29,442 bases of DNA, from NCBI GenBank assembly GCA_032123435.1, contig JAQBFJ010000143.1:1-29442 (forward strand), written 5' to 3'. The stretch comes from JAQBFJ01 sp032123435 (GTDB lineage: Bacteria; Verrucomicrobiota; Kiritimatiellia; UBA8416; JAQBFJ01). Numbering within the stretch: the first letter of the stretch is position 1; each line of letters begins with the position of its first letter. Under the pieces are notes generated by a model. That model was not told the DNA's origin and did not search any database. It saw only the letters and a program-made list of their open reading frames with translations. This document shows positions 1-7,689 of the stretch, in pieces. The translations under genes were made by a program, and so were the position numbers.

Positions 1-148
1 TCCATCAGAAAAACCGTTCAGGAAATCTGAAATAAAACTATCGTTTTATTAAGATTTCTTGGACCATCCCGTGTTAATCTCTGTTAATCCAGTTATCCTG
101 TCAAAAACTCCCCTCTCCCACTGATTCTTCATGAAATATGCGGGCTAA
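1..148 (+). repeat. Family B hairpin repeat, copy 1 (cut by window edge)
   Basis: Positions 1-147 match 26181-26327 with only four mismatches (at 59, 134, 136 and 137). The repeat has a stem-loop at 19-61 (arms CAGGAAATCT and AGATTTCTTG, inner arms AATAAAAC/GTTTTATT, loop TATC). A tail follows that is rich in 'aatcc/atcctg' words and ends in CTTCATGAAATATGCGGGCT. The outer stem needs one G-T pair here, which is a perfect G-C pair in the 26181 copy and A-T in the 21486 copy. It lies 66 bases upstream of rpoN. There is no open reading frame of interest in it. Confidence 0.85.
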
Positions 149-214
149 CTATTTTCTTGAGAACAGCCGACAACCATGACATCATAACTTTAATCACACA
201 GAGGAGTCTGTCGC

Positions 215-1660
215 ATGCCGAATCAAACATTATCACTGCTTCAATCGCAACGTCTGCAGATGATCTTGTCACCGCAACTCCGCCAATCACTCGAAATGCT
301 GCAGGTTCCCATCATGGAACTCAGGTCCATGATTCAGCAGGAAATCGAACAAAACCCCACCATTGAAGAATTACCCCTTAAACAGGAAACGGTAGAAATA
401 GAACCGGGCGCTGAAAAGAATGAGTCGCAGGAAAATGATGCTGACCTCAAATTCGATAAGGAATTCGAAGCGCTGGCCAAATTAGATGACGAATGGCGCG
501 ATTATTTCTTTCAGGATTATCATCAGACCATGCCTTATACCATCGAAGATGCCGAGAAACGACAGTTTCTCCTCGATTCAGTCCAGCAGAAGGAATCTCT
601 CCAGGAACACCTCATGAATCAGCTTAACCTCGCCGGCATGCCGGAAAATGACGCCAAAATAGGCGAACTGATCATAGGAAACATTAATAACGACGGTTAC
701 CTCACCGTCTCAATCGAAGAACTTGTCGCTTCATCTGATTGCGACATTGCGCAAGTTGAAATCGTCATGAATATAATACGTGACTTTCATCCAGTAGGAG
801 TCGCCGCGCGAGACCTGCGTGAATGCCTCCTGATCCAGCTTGAACATCTCGGCGAAGACGATACCCTCGCCGCTGATATCGTAAGGGATCACTTGGATAA
901 ACTGGGCGCGAAAAAATATCACGACATCGCAAGAATATTAAAGGTCACTACAGACGAAGTGCTGTTCGCGGCCGATTTAATCTCCGCCCTGAACCCCAAG
1001 CCTGGCTCAATATACAGTTCCGAAGTGGCAACATATATCATGTCTGAAGTAGTCGTTCAGAAAGTTGAAGGCCAGTATGTCGTCATCCTGAATGACGACC
1101 AATTGCCCCATATACGCATAAGCAATCATTACAGAGCCCTGCTGAAAGATAAAAATGCTAAACCCGAAGTAAAAGCCTACATCCGCGAAAAAATAAAATC
1201 CGGCATCTTCCTCATCAAGGGAATAGAACAACGCCAGCGAACCATATACAGAATAGCTTCAGAAATAGTGAAGGTTCAAACCGAGTTTCTCGACCACGGA
1301 ATATCTAACCTGAAACCCATGACAATGGCCGAAGTGGCAAAAACAGTGGGTGTCCACGAAACAACCGTAAGTAGAGCTGTATCAGGCAAATATATGAAAA
1401 CACCTTCCGGTATATTCGAAATCAAGTATTTCTTTACACCCGGCATAAAAACAGCAAACGGACAGGAAATATCAAATAAAACAGTAAAAGACATCATCGC
1501 CAACATGGTCGCAAAAGAAGACCCTTCTTCCCCATTGTCCGATCAGCAAATAGTAGAATATCTCAAGAAAGAAGGTATAACTATAGCACGACGTACCGTT
1601 GCCAAATATAGAACCGTCCTGCATATACCACCTTCACACATGAGAAAACTATATACTTAG
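215..1660 (+). CDS. rpoN: RNA polymerase sigma-54 factor RpoN
   Basis: This 481-residue protein is the alternative sigma factor that directs RNA polymerase to -24/-12 promoters and needs an AAA+ enhancer-binding activator to open them. The N-terminal activator-interacting region is clear at residues 1-50, a Q/L-rich stretch reading LSLLQSQRLQMILSPQLRQS. An acidic linker follows, then the core-binding region (about 100-300) and a helix-turn-helix (about 365-405, MTMAEVAKTVGVHETTVSRA). The invariant RpoN box (ARRTVAKYR) is at 458-466, so the -24 recognition function is intact. The length is normal for the family. The ATG has a GAGGAG ribosome site eight bases upstream. mfd follows after 84 bases on the same strand, so co-transcription is likely. 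The usual neighbours lptB, hpf and ptsN are not adjacent. An EIIA-like domain occurs at the other end of the window. Confidence 0.97.
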   Translation: MPNQTLSLLQSQRLQMILSPQLRQSLEMLQVPIMELRSMIQQEIEQNPTIEELPLKQETVEIEPGAEKNESQENDADLKFDKEFEALAKLDDEWRDYFFQDYHQTMPYTIEDAEKRQFLLDSVQQKESLQEHLMNQLNLAGMPENDAKIGELIIGNINNDGYLTVSIEELVASSDCDIAQVEIVMNIIRDFHPVGVAARDLRECLLIQLEHLGEDDTLAADIVRDHLDKLGAKKYHDIARILKVTTDEVLFAADLISALNPKPGSIYSSEVATYIMSEVVVQKVEGQYVVILNDDQLPHIRISNHYRALLKDKNAKPEVKAYIREKIKSGIFLIKGIEQRQRTIYRIASEIVKVQTEFLDHGISNLKPMTMAEVAKTVGVHETTVSRAVSGKYMKTPSGIFEIKYFFTPGIKTANGQEISNKTVKDIIANMVAKEDPSSPLSDQQIVEYLKKEGITIARRTVAKYRTVLHIPPSHMRKLYT

Positions 1661-1744
1661 CCAGAATCTGAGCGTCAACCTGACTTACGAATTTCATTGA
1701 CCTTGCGCTAGAACAGACTTGCAGACGATGAATAGAACAAGCTG

Positions 1745-4700
1745 ATGCATACAGAGGAAATAATCGATAAATTCTCCGCCTGCCTGACCACCATGTTCCG
1801 CGAAAAACATTCAGCCTGCATAAACGACCTGCCAGGCGCAAGTAAAGCGGTAATCGCCTCCGCCCTGCAGAGAACACTGGGAAAAACCGCCCTGCTGATC
1901 TCTGACGGACACCAGTCGCTCGAAACCATACACCGCGACGCAGTTACCATATGCCCTGTCACCAATCCGGACAATCTACCCATCTACTTCCCTGCCCGTG
2001 AATCTCCTGTAAACGCTGAACAGGATCATGACATTATGGGACACCGACTGTACGCGCTCTATAAACTGCTGAAGAACAACAACAAAACCATTATCATAAC
2101 GTCCATCCAGAGTCTCATGCAGAAAGTACCCAATCCCGACAGTCTGCATCGACACACCATTTCTCTAACTGCCGGTCAGGAAATCAACATGGATCACCTG
2201 ATAACGCTTCTGACCAAATCCGGCTATGAATTCACACGTCAGGTCGTCGAAAAAAAACAAGCCTGCCTGCGCGGAGGAATTATTGACGCATGGCCCATAT
2301 CCGAACCATGGCCGTTCCGTATAGAATTCTTCGGCTCGACAATAGAATCAATCCGCACCTTCGATCCAGCCTCTCAACAATCCGTCGAACACATGGACAA
2401 CATTATGCTCCTGCCCTGCTCGGAATATTTCGACACACATACCGGCAAAACAGTCAGCCACTCGGATTCACTCCTTTCATATCTGCCGCCTGATACGATT
2501 TTCGTATGGCCCGACTTCGACTCCATCCGGGAACACGCCCGGAACTACGAGGAAACAACAGCCGAACCCGATACAACAGAAATCATTCGCTTTGAAACAA
2601 TATTCTCTCAAATCGAATCCATGAAAGATGCCAGGCAACTATTTGCCGGCTCATACTCTCAAAGCGTTACCAACCCGAATCTGCTCCATATCAACGCCAT
2701 ACATGGAATTGCGCAACTGTCGCGCAATACATTCGACCCCGATATCACTGAACAATCACGAATAGAACTGTTATCCAATCTGGCAAAATACGCGGCCCGC
2801 GGGTTCACCGTCGCCTTCTTTTTCGACACGCAGGGATCGCTTGATCATTTCGCCAATAACTTGCCCACATTAAAAAATTCAAAATCCAATATTTTCAGTC
2901 ATCTGGTCGTCGGTTGTCTTTCACAAGGTTTTATCAGTGAATCAGCAAACCTGATAATCATCGCCGAATCCGATCTGTATGGCCGCCGGAAAACAGATCT
3001 AACACGATACAAACCAATCACAGCACAATTCACTCCTTCCTTCCGCCTGACCAAACTGCCTGACATAAAACCAGGCGACCTGGTTATACATATTGAACAC
3101 GGCCTCGGCCGATATATCGGCATAAACGAAATCATGTTCAATGGACAACCACAGGAATCGCTCACCGTAGAATACGCCGATAACGCTAAGCTTCATGTGC
3201 CCATCTTCCATATCCATCTCCTGAGCAAATATATCGGCATATCAAAGCCCAGCACACGCCTGCACAGACTTGGCGGCAGACGATGGAACAATGAAAAATC
3301 AGCCGCCGAAAAGTCTATTCATGATCTCGCTTCGTCACTGCTCGAAACACAGGCCCAACGCAATGTACTTGCCGGCTATTCCTTCTCTCGCGATTCAAAA
3401 TGGCAGTACGAATTCGAAAAATCATTTCCATATCGTGAAACACCGGACCAGAATACCGTAATCACCGCCGTCAAGGCCGACATGGAATCAACACGCCCAA
3501 TGGACCGGCTCGTCTGCGGAGACGCCGGCTATGGAAAAACAGAAATCGCCATGCGCGCGGCGTTTAAGGCCGTAATGGATCACAAGCAGGTTGCGGTGCT
3601 TGTTCCCACAACTGTTCTGGCTCAACAGCATTTCGACACATTCACTGAACGCATGATCCCTTATCCGGTACGCGTGGAAATGCTCAGCCGTTTCTGCACT
3701 CCAGCACAAAGCCGGACAATAATCAACGACCTCAAGACCGGTGCCGTGGATATAGTCATAGGCACACACGCCCTGCTTCAGCCGGGAATACACTTTAATG
3801 ATCTTGGCCTTGTCATGATAGACGAAGAACAAAGATTCGGCGTATCACACAAGGAACAACTCAAACAACTACGCAAACTGGTTGACGTCCTGACCTTGAC
3901 CGCTACTCCCATACCAAGAACACTCTACATGGCTATGACCGGCGTTAAGGAAATGAGTCTACTCCAAACCCCGCCAGGTGAACGTATGGCCATAGAAACA
4001 ATCGTAATCAGAAACGACGATACAATCGTGCGGGAAGCAATAAGACGCGAACTCAGGCGCGAAGGCCAGGTATTCTATCTCCATAACCGCATACTGACCA
4101 TAGAACGCGTCAGACATCGCCTGCAGAAACTGATCCCGGAAGCCAGAATCGCCGTCGCGCACGGCCGCATGAACCCGTCAGAACTGTCAACCACAATGGA
4201 ATCATTCGTCAACGGCGAATACGATATACTACTGTCAACCACCATAATAGAAAGCGGAATGGATATACCGCGCGCCAATACGATTCTTATAGACAGATCC
4301 GACCGCTTCGGAATAGCCGATCTGTACCAACTGCGCGGCCGGGTCGGGCGTTCCAACCGAAAAGCATATGCATACCTGCTTCTGCCCGCTCAAGGCCAGA
4401 TAGACCCGGCAGGCCGCGCGCGAATTAACGCAATAAAAGCACATTCCGGGCTCGGCGCCAGTTTCGAACTTGCCCTGCAGGACCTTGAACTGCGCGGCGC
4501 CGGCAATTTACTTGGGACACAGCAAAGCGGCCATATAAACGCGATAGGATTCGGATTGTACTGCCAACTGCTCAAACGAACCATCGCGCGACAAAAGGGC
4601 GAACATATCCCCAAAATGATCAATGTTGAAACCTACATCGACTTCATTGACTTCTCACGGCATCCCGGCCCCATCGACAATTCCGCCGTTATCCCAGCAA

Positions 4701-5026
4701 ATTACATACAGGACGAACAACAACGCATCGGCATATATCGGAAAATCGCTGAATCCTCAACCTTACAGGATCTTGTCAATCTCAACGATGAACTCAACGA
4801 CAGGTTCGGCCCGATCCCGCCTTCGTGCGCAAGACTGCTCAACATCGCCAGGCTCCGCATCGCCGCTTCAGGAAAAGGCATACAGAAAATAGAAGTGCGC
4901 GACAATAAAGTCATGCTGACACGCGACAATACATACTTGAAAGATTCAACTAAATTTCCGCGCATCTCGGGAACATCACCTGATAAATCGCTGAATGAGA
5001 TCTTCGATATTATTCAAGCCATCTAA
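1745..5026 (+). CDS. mfd: Transcription-repair coupling factor Mfd
   Basis: This 1093-residue ATP-dependent translocase removes RNA polymerase stalled at DNA lesions and recruits UvrA. The layout is complete. A UvrB-like N-terminal module contains the RGGIIDAWP segment near residue 180. A CarD-like RNA-polymerase interaction domain begins near 440 (PGDLVIHIEHGLGRYIGI). The RecG-type translocase has Walker A GDAGYGKTE near 592, DEEQ near 691, TATPIPRTL near 718 and QLRGRVGR near 860. A C-terminal TRCF domain covers about 930-1090. It is slightly shorter than the E. coli protein (1148). The ATG chosen has no strong ribosome site. The UvrB-like region is diverged: a Gln-Ala pair stands where many homologues have Gly-Gln before the RGGIID motif. 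The gene follows rpoN on the same strand and ends just before a seven-base tandem array. Confidence 0.97.
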   Translation: MHTEEIIDKFSACLTTMFREKHSACINDLPGASKAVIASALQRTLGKTALLISDGHQSLETIHRDAVTICPVTNPDNLPIYFPARESPVNAEQDHDIMGHRLYALYKLLKNNNKTIIITSIQSLMQKVPNPDSLHRHTISLTAGQEINMDHLITLLTKSGYEFTRQVVEKKQACLRGGIIDAWPISEPWPFRIEFFGSTIESIRTFDPASQQSVEHMDNIMLLPCSEYFDTHTGKTVSHSDSLLSYLPPDTIFVWPDFDSIREHARNYEETTAEPDTTEIIRFETIFSQIESMKDARQLFAGSYSQSVTNPNLLHINAIHGIAQLSRNTFDPDITEQSRIELLSNLAKYAARGFTVAFFFDTQGSLDHFANNLPTLKNSKSNIFSHLVVGCLSQGFISESANLIIIAESDLYGRRKTDLTRYKPITAQFTPSFRLTKLPDIKPGDLVIHIEHGLGRYIGINEIMFNGQPQESLTVEYADNAKLHVPIFHIHLLSKYIGISKPSTRLHRLGGRRWNNEKSAAEKSIHDLASSLLETQAQRNVLAGYSFSRDSKWQYEFEKSFPYRETPDQNTVITAVKADMESTRPMDRLVCGDAGYGKTEIAMRAAFKAVMDHKQVAVLVPTTVLAQQHFDTFTERMIPYPVRVEMLSRFCTPAQSRTIINDLKTGAVDIVIGTHALLQPGIHFNDLGLVMIDEEQRFGVSHKEQLKQLRKLVDVLTLTATPIPRTLYMAMTGVKEMSLLQTPPGERMAIETIVIRNDDTIVREAIRRELRREGQVFYLHNRILTIERVRHRLQKLIPEARIAVAHGRMNPSELSTTMESFVNGEYDILLSTTIIESGMDIPRANTILIDRSDRFGIADLYQLRGRVGRSNRKAYAYLLLPAQGQIDPAGRARINAIKAHSGLGASFELALQDLELRGAGNLLGTQQSGHINAIGFGLYCQLLKRTIARQKGEHIPKMINVETYIDFIDFSRHPGPIDNSAVIPANYIQDEQQRIGIYRKIAESSTLQDLVNLNDELNDRFGPIPPSCARLLNIARLRIAASGKGIQKIEVRDNKVMLTRDNTYLKDSTKFPRISGTSPDKSLNEIFDIIQAI

Positions 5027-5040
5027 GCCCACACTTCCCA

Positions 5041-5271
5041 TCTCTAATCTGCAATCTGCAATCTCTAATCTGCAATCTCTAATCTCTAATCTGCAATCTG
5101 CAATCTCTAATCTCTAATCTCTAATCTCTAATCTCTAATCTCTAATCTCTAATCTGTAATCTCTAATCTGTGATCTGTAATCTGTGATCTGTAATCTGTG
5201 ATCTGTAATCTGTGATCTGTAATCTGTGATCTGTAATCTGTAATCTGTAATCTGTGATCTGTAATCTGTGA
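5041..5271. repeat. Tandem array of 33 seven-base units
   Basis: 231 bases made of 33 uninterrupted heptamers of the form TCTNNRA. Only four versions occur: TCTCTAA, TCTGCAA, TCTGTAA and TCTGTGA. Variants are zoned. Units 1-9 mix TCTCTAA and TCTGCAA; then comes a run of TCTCTAA; then near-strict alternation of TCTGTAA with TCTGTGA, effectively a 14-base period. The array fills the gap between the converging mfd and thiD genes and ends five bases past the thiD stop codon. It is not coding, because a seven-base period shifts frame, and it has no terminator-like hairpin. Confidence 0.97.
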
Positions 5272-5275
5272 TCCC

Positions 5276-6100
5276 CTATTCATCCCACAAGACGCGATGA
5301 TCACCTACCCACACCCCATTAAGAAGAACGCGCGCGACAAAATCTGTGGCATGCGTTACAGCATCTTCCATTCGTTCACCTAGCGCGAGAAAGGCCGTAA
5401 GCGCAGCCGAGAACGTACAACCCGTTCCGTGTGTTTCCGGCACATTCAAACGCGGCGATACCGATACACTCAGAACACCCCCGTTACAAAGCACATTGAA
5501 GACATCCTTGTCACGCTCCACGCATGAACCTTCACCAAGATGCCCTCCCTTTATCACACACGAGCATTTATATTTCCCGCTTAGCTCCACGGCTGCATCC
5601 TTCATGTCCTTTACCGAGCCAAGAGCACGCCCGCATAAAATCTCAGCCTCCGGCACATTTGGCGTAATGATAACTGCCTTCGGAAAAAGCGTTTCAGTAA
5701 GTTGATTAAGCGCATCCGCCCTCAAAAGCATTGCGCCGGATGTTGCCGACATCACCGGGTCCACGACTAACATCGGTATTTCACAGGCGGAAATTGCTTC
5801 AGCAACAGTCCATATCATTTCAGCAGAATAAAGCATCCCCGTTTTAACAGCCGACACAGGAAGCGCCTCGCACACAGTCCTGATCTGTAAAGCAACCATT
5901 TCCGGATCAACCGTCATAATATCCCGGATTTCACATGGCGATTGAGCCGTAACGCATGTGACGGCAGATGCACCAAAAACCTTCAGCGCCGAAAACGTTT
6001 TCAGGTCAGCCTGTATTCCGGCGCTCCCGCCACTGTCCGAGCCGGCTATCGTAAGAACTGCCGGCACTTCTCTTTCTTTTTCCTTTTTAATCATGACCAT
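5276..6100 (-). CDS. thiD: Hydroxymethylpyrimidine/phosphomethylpyrimidine kinase ThiD
   Basis: This 274-residue ribokinase-fold enzyme phosphorylates HMP and HMP-phosphate to HMP-pyrophosphate in thiamine synthesis. Seen: substrate-binding TIAGSDSGGSAGIQADLKTF (17-36), DPVM (114-117), the ITPNVPEAE segment (145-153) and the anion-hole/catalytic HGTGC motif (224-228). Length fits the family. The ATGs at 6100 and 6094 both lack a clear ribosome site, and a GTG at 6067 is a possible later start, so the first dozen residues are uncertain. It follows argG by about 310 bases that hold the structured family A repeat. I see no TPP riboswitch upstream. No other thiamine gene is in the window. The 3' end nearly touches the heptamer array. 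Confidence 0.95.
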   Translation of the reverse strand: MVMIKKEKEREVPAVLTIAGSDSGGSAGIQADLKTFSALKVFGASAVTCVTAQSPCEIRDIMTVDPEMVALQIRTVCEALPVSAVKTGMLYSAEMIWTVAEAISACEIPMLVVDPVMSATSGAMLLRADALNQLTETLFPKAVIITPNVPEAEILCGRALGSVKDMKDAAVELSGKYKCSCVIKGGHLGEGSCVERDKDVFNVLCNGGVLSVSVSPRLNVPETHGTGCTFSAALTAFLALGERMEDAVTHATDFVARVLLNGVWVGDHRVLWDE

Positions 6101-6134
6101 GCATTCCGCATCAATCCAGCCAATAGATTTAACT

Positions 6135-6301
6135 CATGGGCGGTTTTCTTTATGAGATATGCAAATTGATTTGCAATTCTCACGAATCCAGGCCAATCAG
6201 AGTCAAGGCATTGAGGATGAAGCTGTATGAATATACCGCGAATCCTCGAATAACGCCGACTCTGGCAGGCATGGGCTCGCCTCCCGGTGAAAAACTGCAT
6301 G
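6135..6301 (+). ncRNA. Family A structured repeat, copy 1 (candidate RNA)
   Basis: 167-base element homologous to 26005-26165. Predicted fold on the + strand: an outer stem (CATG...GTTTTC at 6135-6148 with GAAAAACTGCATG at 6289-6301, imperfect); hairpin P2 (GAGA 6154-6157 with TCTC 6178-6181); long stem P3 (AGAGTC 6199-6204 with GACTCT 6258-6263, then ATTGAGGAT 6210-6218 with ATCCTCgAAT 6242-6251); and a small GGC/GCC hairpin at 6264-6281. The P3 tip contains GTAT-GAAT-ATAC and flanking internal-loop bases that are identical in the other copy, while the stems covary. It lies between argG and thiD, 34 bases upstream of the thiD start. Whether it is transcribed, and from which strand, is unknown. 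The imperfect outer stem needs a G-T pair that works as G-U only in + strand RNA. Confidence 0.6.
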
Positions 6302-6410
6302 TATCTTTTCTTTTCTCGAATCATATTGCACAACCACATGGTTAAAACAATTTTCATGACTATATCAAATTTTGCTATATAACCACCTGTGTCCATACAC
6401 ATGCAGTTTT
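6302..6410. other. AT-rich spacer with inverted partner of the family A end
   Basis: About 100 AT-rich bases between the family A element and the end of argG. CATGCAGTTTTTC at 6401-6413 is the exact reverse complement of the family A end at 6289-6301. It is followed by TCATGCAATATGC, the motif with which other family A/B units begin. It looks like the truncated start of another unit running into argG. No gene, terminator or convincing promoter is seen. Confidence 0.45.
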
Positions 6411-7652
6411 TCATGCAATATGCAAATTGATTTGGCCCGCCTTAGCCAGCGTCCGTGCTTCAACGCTCTGCACCTCGGCAAAACCCTGTGAACTGACGGG
6501 ATTCAAACCTTCACTTGCCTCCATCGAAGAATCAGCTTCATTATAAAGCGATCCGGAACAGCCGGTCATTGCCATAAAATGCATGTTCCCCTTGTACAAT
6601 CCGAGTTTTACCGTTCCCGATGCCGGTTCCGCCAGAACATCTAACGCAGCCAGAGCCGCCCTGGTCGATGGATCAAAATATCTGGCGCAATACACCTGGG
6701 TCGCAACAAATCGGGACAGATCATTAAACAGATTTGTCGAATCCTTGTTCATGACAGCCTGGTATAATTGCAGTAAAGCATGAGCAAGCAAATCCATTCC
6801 CGGTGATTCATATACACCCCTGCTCTTTGTTCCAATCATTCTGTTTTCCAGCGCGTTTTTGAAACCAATCCCGTTCCGTCCGCCAACCGCGTTGGCCTCC
6901 AGCATTATCTCCAGCGGGGAAAGCTTCCTGCCGTTGATTTCAACCGCTCTACCTTCCTTGAACTTCACGGAAAATTCTTCAACAGCATCAGGCGCCTTTT
7001 CCGGCCACACTCCCATGGTTGGCTCAACAATAGTACATGGCGTTTCAAGACTTTCCAGATCCGCGGCCTCATGAGATAATCCGGCTAAATTAGCGTCCGT
7101 GGAATACCTTTTTTTACCTCCCGGAAAAGCCTTTATACTGGCTTTATTCAAATAATCCACCATCTCCTTCCTGCCTGGAAACTCCTTCAGCAATGCCTTG
7201 TCGCGCCACGGCGCGTATACTTTCATGTCAGGCGCCAAAACGTTTGTATACCGCTCGAACCGCATCTGATCGTTCCCACGCCCCGTGGCTCCGTGCGCCA
7301 GCACCGTACACCCGTGCTTCAGCATTTCAGGAATTAATCCTTTAACCGTAACCGCACGCGCGATCCCTGTGGAATTCCAATATCCACCATCATACATCGC
7401 CTGAGCCTTGATCATTTTAAAACACGCTTCTGCCATTTCCTTTTTAAGATCAATAATCACAGTCTCCACGCCGCATGGTCTCATTTTTTCGGCGACATCA
7501 CTGATGTCCGCCTCATCCGGTTGAGCCAAATCAGCGGTAAAACAAACAACATCAGCACCAAGATCAATAAGTTTTTTCGTTATTGTCCGGCTGTCCAGTC
7601 CGCCGGACACACAAATGCCCAGCTTTTCATTCTTCAGTTCATTAATAGTCAT
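6411..7652 (-). CDS. argG: Argininosuccinate synthase ArgG
   Basis: It joins citrulline and aspartate using ATP to give argininosuccinate, the penultimate step of arginine synthesis. The ATP-loop SGGLDS is at residues 16-21. HGATGRGNDQMRFE and the YSTDANLAGLSHEAADLE segment are also present. LEANAVGGRNGIG and TKSRGVYESPGM resemble the E. coli subtype more than the common bacterial/eukaryotic type. The loop reads SGGLDSRT where most homologues have SGGLDTS. I chose the second ATG (413 residues) because AGGAG lies nine bases upstream of it; the upstream ATG at 7658 is too close to that site. It starts 37 bases after argD, in the same operon. The last codons and the stop lie inside a repeat-derived motif (TGCAATATGCAAATTGAT). 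Confidence 0.95.
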   Translation of the reverse strand: MTINELKNEKLGICVSGGLDSRTITKKLIDLGADVVCFTADLAQPDEADISDVAEKMRPCGVETVIIDLKKEMAEACFKMIKAQAMYDGGYWNSTGIARAVTVKGLIPEMLKHGCTVLAHGATGRGNDQMRFERYTNVLAPDMKVYAPWRDKALLKEFPGRKEMVDYLNKASIKAFPGGKKRYSTDANLAGLSHEAADLESLETPCTIVEPTMGVWPEKAPDAVEEFSVKFKEGRAVEINGRKLSPLEIMLEANAVGGRNGIGFKNALENRMIGTKSRGVYESPGMDLLAHALLQLYQAVMNKDSTNLFNDLSRFVATQVYCARYFDPSTRAALAALDVLAEPASGTVKLGLYKGNMHFMAMTGCSGSLYNEADSSMEASEGLNPVSSQGFAEVQSVEARTLAKAGQINLHIA

Positions 7653-7661
7653 AAGCATTTA

Positions 7662-7666
7662 CTCCT
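7662..7666 (-). promoter_or_regulatory. Ribosome binding site deciding argG start
   Basis: AGGAG on the - strand with a nine-base spacer to the ATG at 7652. The in-frame ATG at 7658 would leave only three bases, so the downstream start is preferred. Confidence 0.65.
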
Positions 7667-7689
7667 GAAAACCTTTATCAACTATTACT

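Noticed and set aside
5041..5271. CRISPR array or terminator between mfd and thiD
   Set aside because: There are no spacers; units are seven bases and contiguous, with no hairpin followed by a T run.
6135..6345. Open frames across the family A repeat giving HESRPI...KLYEYTANP on the + strand and GIFIQL..PQC on the - strand
   Set aside because: The frame is broken in the second copy by a one-base indel and an early stop. Most differences change amino acids, and they are explained by paired stem changes instead.
6101..6410. TPP riboswitch upstream of thiD
   Set aside because: The conserved CTGAGA and the ACCTGATCTGGAT-type core of the TPP aptamer are not present on the - strand here. The repeat present also occurs upstream of an unrelated gene.
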